A stretch of 8,116 nucleotides of DNA from Coriobacteriales bacterium. Its GTDB lineage: Bacteria > Actinomycetota > Coriobacteriia > Coriobacteriales > UBA8131. The translations under genes were made by a program, and so were the position numbers. A model generated the notes under the pieces. The model ran no database searches. It was not told where the DNA came from and saw only the letters and a program-made list of their open reading frames with translations. How positions within the stretch are numbered: position 1 is the stretch's first letter; every line of letters begins with the position of its first letter. The stretch is taken from positions 1 through 8,116 of the forward strand of contig JAISFJ010000113.1 of NCBI GenBank assembly GCA_031263665.1. The letters are read 5' to 3'. Of the stretch, positions 6,459 to 8,116 are shown piece by piece.

Positions 6459-7549
6459 GGCTTCCCTTCTTGAGAAAAATAACCATCACCCTGGTGTTCG
6501 CTCTTGTCGCCATCGGCCTCATCTTTCATACGGGAACCGGCACGCTCTCATCGCTTGGCTATGAAGAAATCTCGACAATCTGCCCCTTGGGTATCCTTGA
6601 AGTCTTTCTCGCGGAAAAAACCCTTCTCCCCCGGGCGCTCGTCGTGCTGCTGCTCATCGTCGGAATTACGGTTGTGCTCGGCAAGGTATTTTGCAGCTGG
6701 GTCTGCCCCATCCCCCCGCTCCGGCGCATCTTCGCGTTTAAGAGCAGAAAGCGGATAGCCCGCAAGACGGAATCGGTCGCGCATGAAATCGCGGAGGAAG
6801 ACACGGTCGAGAGCGCGCTGGCGAATGTGGAGCCGAACGGGCATGTGGAGGCGGGCGCGACCGAGGGTGCGCTCGCGAGTGTGGAGCCGAACGGGGACAA
6901 AGACGGAAGCGCGGCCGAAGGCGAGGACACAGCCGGGGGCACAAGCGCAAACGCGGAGACCTGCACCCCCTCTACCTGCTCTTCTGCGTGTTCAAGCTGT
7001 GTCAAAAAACGCGCCAAGCTCGACTCCCGCCATGTCGTCTTAGGCGGAGCCCTGCTCTCAACGGCTGTATTCGGCTTTCCCGTGTTCTGTCTCATCTGCC
7101 CGGTGGGGCTGTGCTTCGCGACCATCATCGCCTTCTGGCGCTGGGTCGGCTTTGACGAGCTGACGCTTTCACTTCTCGTCTTTCCCGCGATACTGGCCAT
7201 CGAGATATTCGTAGTGCGCAAGTGGTGTTTGCGGTTCTGCCCGCTGGGGGCGGTTTTTTCTCTCATGAGTCTGCCCAACCGCTTCCTGCGCCCCAAAGTT
7301 GACGAGAGCGTCTGCCTGCGTAACAAGGGTATCGACTGCAACATCTGCGTGGAGGTCTGCGAGGAAAAACTCGACCCCCACTCCAAGGCCGGGATGCACG
7401 AGTGCAGCAAGTGCGGTGAGTGCGTCTCCCACTGTCCCGCAAAAGCCATCACCCTGCCATTTAACACACCCAAAAAGAACACCCGGGGCGGCACCGAAAT
7501 AAAATCAACGCCATCGGCCCCTACCACTCCACTCGATAGTACGTCATAA
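6455..7549 (+). CDS. NapH-type membrane ferredoxin with an unusual cytoplasmic insert
   Basis: Polytopic iron-sulfur protein of 364 aa of the NapH family, proposed to oxidise menaquinol with NapG. Helices lie near residues 8-25 and 60-78, a long hydrophobic region at about 193-228, and one near 238-254. The family's two CxxxCP motifs are present: C80-S-W-V-C84-P and C258-L-R-F-C262-P; ICP at 42-44 and CLICP at 212-216 also fit the family. The C-terminus holds two ferredoxin motifs, C287/C295/C298/C302 (no Pro after the last Cys) and C317/C320/C323/C327-P. Between the first CxxxCP and helix 3 is a hydrophilic acidic insert of roughly 75 residues (about 105-185) that makes the protein longer than the roughly 290 aa of E. 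coli NapH. It contains an 18-residue tandem duplication and then C170/C175/C179/C182. The ATG overlaps the NapG stop (ATGA), with GGAGG at 6445-6449. A role in maturation, as for other NapH/RdxA-like proteins, is possible. Confidence 0.87.
   Translation: MRLPFLRKITITLVFALVAIGLIFHTGTGTLSSLGYEEISTICPLGILEVFLAEKTLLPRALVVLLLIVGITVVLGKVFCSWVCPIPPLRRIFAFKSRKRIARKTESVAHEIAEEDTVESALANVEPNGHVEAGATEGALASVEPNGDKDGSAAEGEDTAGGTSANAETCTPSTCSSACSSCVKKRAKLDSRHVVLGGALLSTAVFGFPVFCLICPVGLCFATIIAFWRWVGFDELTLSLLVFPAILAIEIFVVRKWCLRFCPLGAVFSLMSLPNRFLRPKVDESVCLRNKGIDCNICVEVCEEKLDPHSKAGMHECSKCGECVSHCPAKAITLPFNTPKKNTRGGTEIKSTPSAPTTPLDSTS
6815..6922 (+). repeat. 54-bp imperfect tandem duplication inside the NapH-type gene
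   Basis: Two adjacent 54-base units (6815-6868 and 6869-6922) match at 40 of 54 positions, with the first 27 bases nearly identical (25 of 27) and the rest diverged. They encode residues 121-138 and 139-156, sharing 11 of 18 residues, each with a VEPNG core. The duplication keeps the frame and lies in the hydrophilic linker between the first CxxxCP motif and the third helix. Confidence 0.85.
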
Positions 7550-7699
7550 TAAACAGTGCGCATTGCTGCACGAATTGCGCGAATTGCTGGGAGGAACAAC
7601 GGTATTTGAGAAGCTGGGTCGCGGCGCGTGTGGGCACCTGCATGACGCGTGCATCGCGACATCCGCATCTTGAGCCAGTGAGTGGATTGATGGGGCTTC
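7550..7699. other. Intergenic region between the NapH-type gene and the regulator gene
   Basis: About 150 bp without a supported gene. I see no hairpin followed by a T run, so no intrinsic terminator can be called for the operon. CATAAT at 7545-7550 is a possible -10, but no convincing -35 accompanies it and the leader would be long. CGAATTG occurs twice at a 9-bp period (7571-7577 and 7580-7586), next to a related CATTGC at 7561-7566. A regulator gene often has its own operator here, but none can be proven from the sequence. Confidence 0.5.
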
Positions 7700-8116
7700 A
7701 TGGAGACACAGTCCAATAACCGCAAAAAGCAGAGCATGTCATCAGACTTGGGCATCATTTGGCCGGGGCTTCGTTATCTGGGGCTCGGCATCTGGCTCGC
7801 GTGGTTGTTTCTCGCCTACAGCGGGACGGTCTGGCTTTCAGATGTTGAGATAGACGGCAGCAACCTCTCGACACTGTATTTACTCTCAACCGCCACCAGC
7901 GCGGTCGTCCTCCTTGCCGCGCCCTTCTTCAGGCGCCTCTTCGACGCGTGGCTCAGCACCCGTATCGGCGTAATGTGCGGCGCCCTCATCTCCATGCTCG
8001 GGTCCATTGCGGTCATCATCGCAGGCCCATATTACACGGGGGTGCCGCCGTTTTTTTACATCGGGAGCAGCCTCATGGGAGCGGGCTCCGGCTTTCTCGC
8101 GCTCAAATGCGGACAG
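7700..8116 (+). CDS. Polytopic membrane protein, N-terminal part; probable membrane-domain LuxR-type regulator (partial)
   Basis: The frame is open from ATG 7700 to the window end (139 codons) with no stop, so the C-terminus is missing. An in-frame stop at 7688-7690 excludes an earlier start; a second ATG at 7736 is possible, and the site before 7700 is weak (GGGG at 7692-7695). After a short basic tail (NNRKKQ) come about four hydrophobic helices, roughly residues 24-46, 57-77, 89-109 and 117-136, with charged turns such as FFRRLFDAWLSTR. The pattern PGLRYLGLGIWLAW and a Gly-rich fourth helix resemble the membrane domains fused to LuxR-type DNA-binding domains that are common in Eggerthellaceae, often beside molybdoenzyme operons. 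The DNA-binding domain would lie outside the window, so this is inference; a plain transporter of the major facilitator type is the main alternative. Confidence 0.6.
   Translation, partial: METQSNNRKKQSMSSDLGIIWPGLRYLGLGIWLAWLFLAYSGTVWLSDVEIDGSNLSTLYLLSTATSAVVLLAAPFFRRLFDAWLSTRIGVMCGALISMLGSIAVIIAGPYYTGVPPFFYIGSSLMGAGSGFLALKCGQ

Noticed and set aside
5793..7549. Reading NapGH as part of a periplasmic nitrate reductase locus
   Set aside because: No NapA, NapB, NapC or NapD is present in the window, and the upstream catalytic subunit is a DmsABC-type partner; only the family names are supported.
7631..7719. Short ATG-started frame in the intergenic region before the regulator
   Set aside because: About 25 codons, no convincing ribosome binding site, and it runs into the regulator start in another frame; no support as a gene.
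6559..7758. Minus-strand open frame of 399 codons across the NapH-type gene and the intergenic region
   Set aside because: Its translation is low-complexity, rich in Ser, Arg and Pro, and runs opposite a gene with strong cysteine motifs; no recognisable domain or ribosome binding site.

Overview
The window is a compact, GC-rich, plus-strand block that reads as one respiratory molybdoenzyme operon, with a membrane-domain regulator starting at its right edge. The layout, the Tat signals, the GTG start and the type of regulator fragment suggest an anaerobic Actinomycetota of the Coriobacteriia, most likely a relative of Eggerthella, Gordonibacter or Slackia. This placement is inference from gene style; there is no rRNA or other taxonomic marker here.

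Left to right: the end of a small unrecognised protein with a winged-helix-like tail (2-286, open at the left edge); a Tat-exported catalytic subunit of the DMSO reductase (Mo/W-bisPGD) superfamily, 1063 aa (313-3504); a four-cluster DmsB-type ferredoxin subunit (3504-4166); a DmsC-type membrane anchor (4159-5049); a TorD/DmsD-type chaperone (5093-5806); a NapG-type Tat-exported ferredoxin (5793-6458); and a NapH-type membrane ferredoxin (6455-7549). After about 150 bp without a gene comes the start of a polytopic membrane protein (7700 to the window end), which I read as the N-terminal sensor domain of a LuxR-type regulator. The six genes from 313 to 7549 overlap or lie close together, apart from a 43-bp gap before the chaperone, where an extended -10 sequence suggests a second promoter.

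Expected working model: the chaperone protects and loads the catalytic subunit before Tat export. The DmsB-type subunit wires the catalytic subunit to the membrane anchor, and menaquinol supplies electrons for reduction of an unknown substrate outside the membrane. NapG and NapH would form a second quinol-oxidising or maturation module. Three points stand out. The operon carries both a DmsC anchor and NapGH. The anchor has Arg where E. coli DmsC has the quinol-site His65. The NapH-type protein carries an unusual cytoplasmic insert made of an 18-residue tandem duplication followed by four closely spaced cysteines. The substrate cannot be read from the sequence; reductive removal of an oxygen or hydroxyl group from an organic compound is plausible given relatives in this bacterial group.
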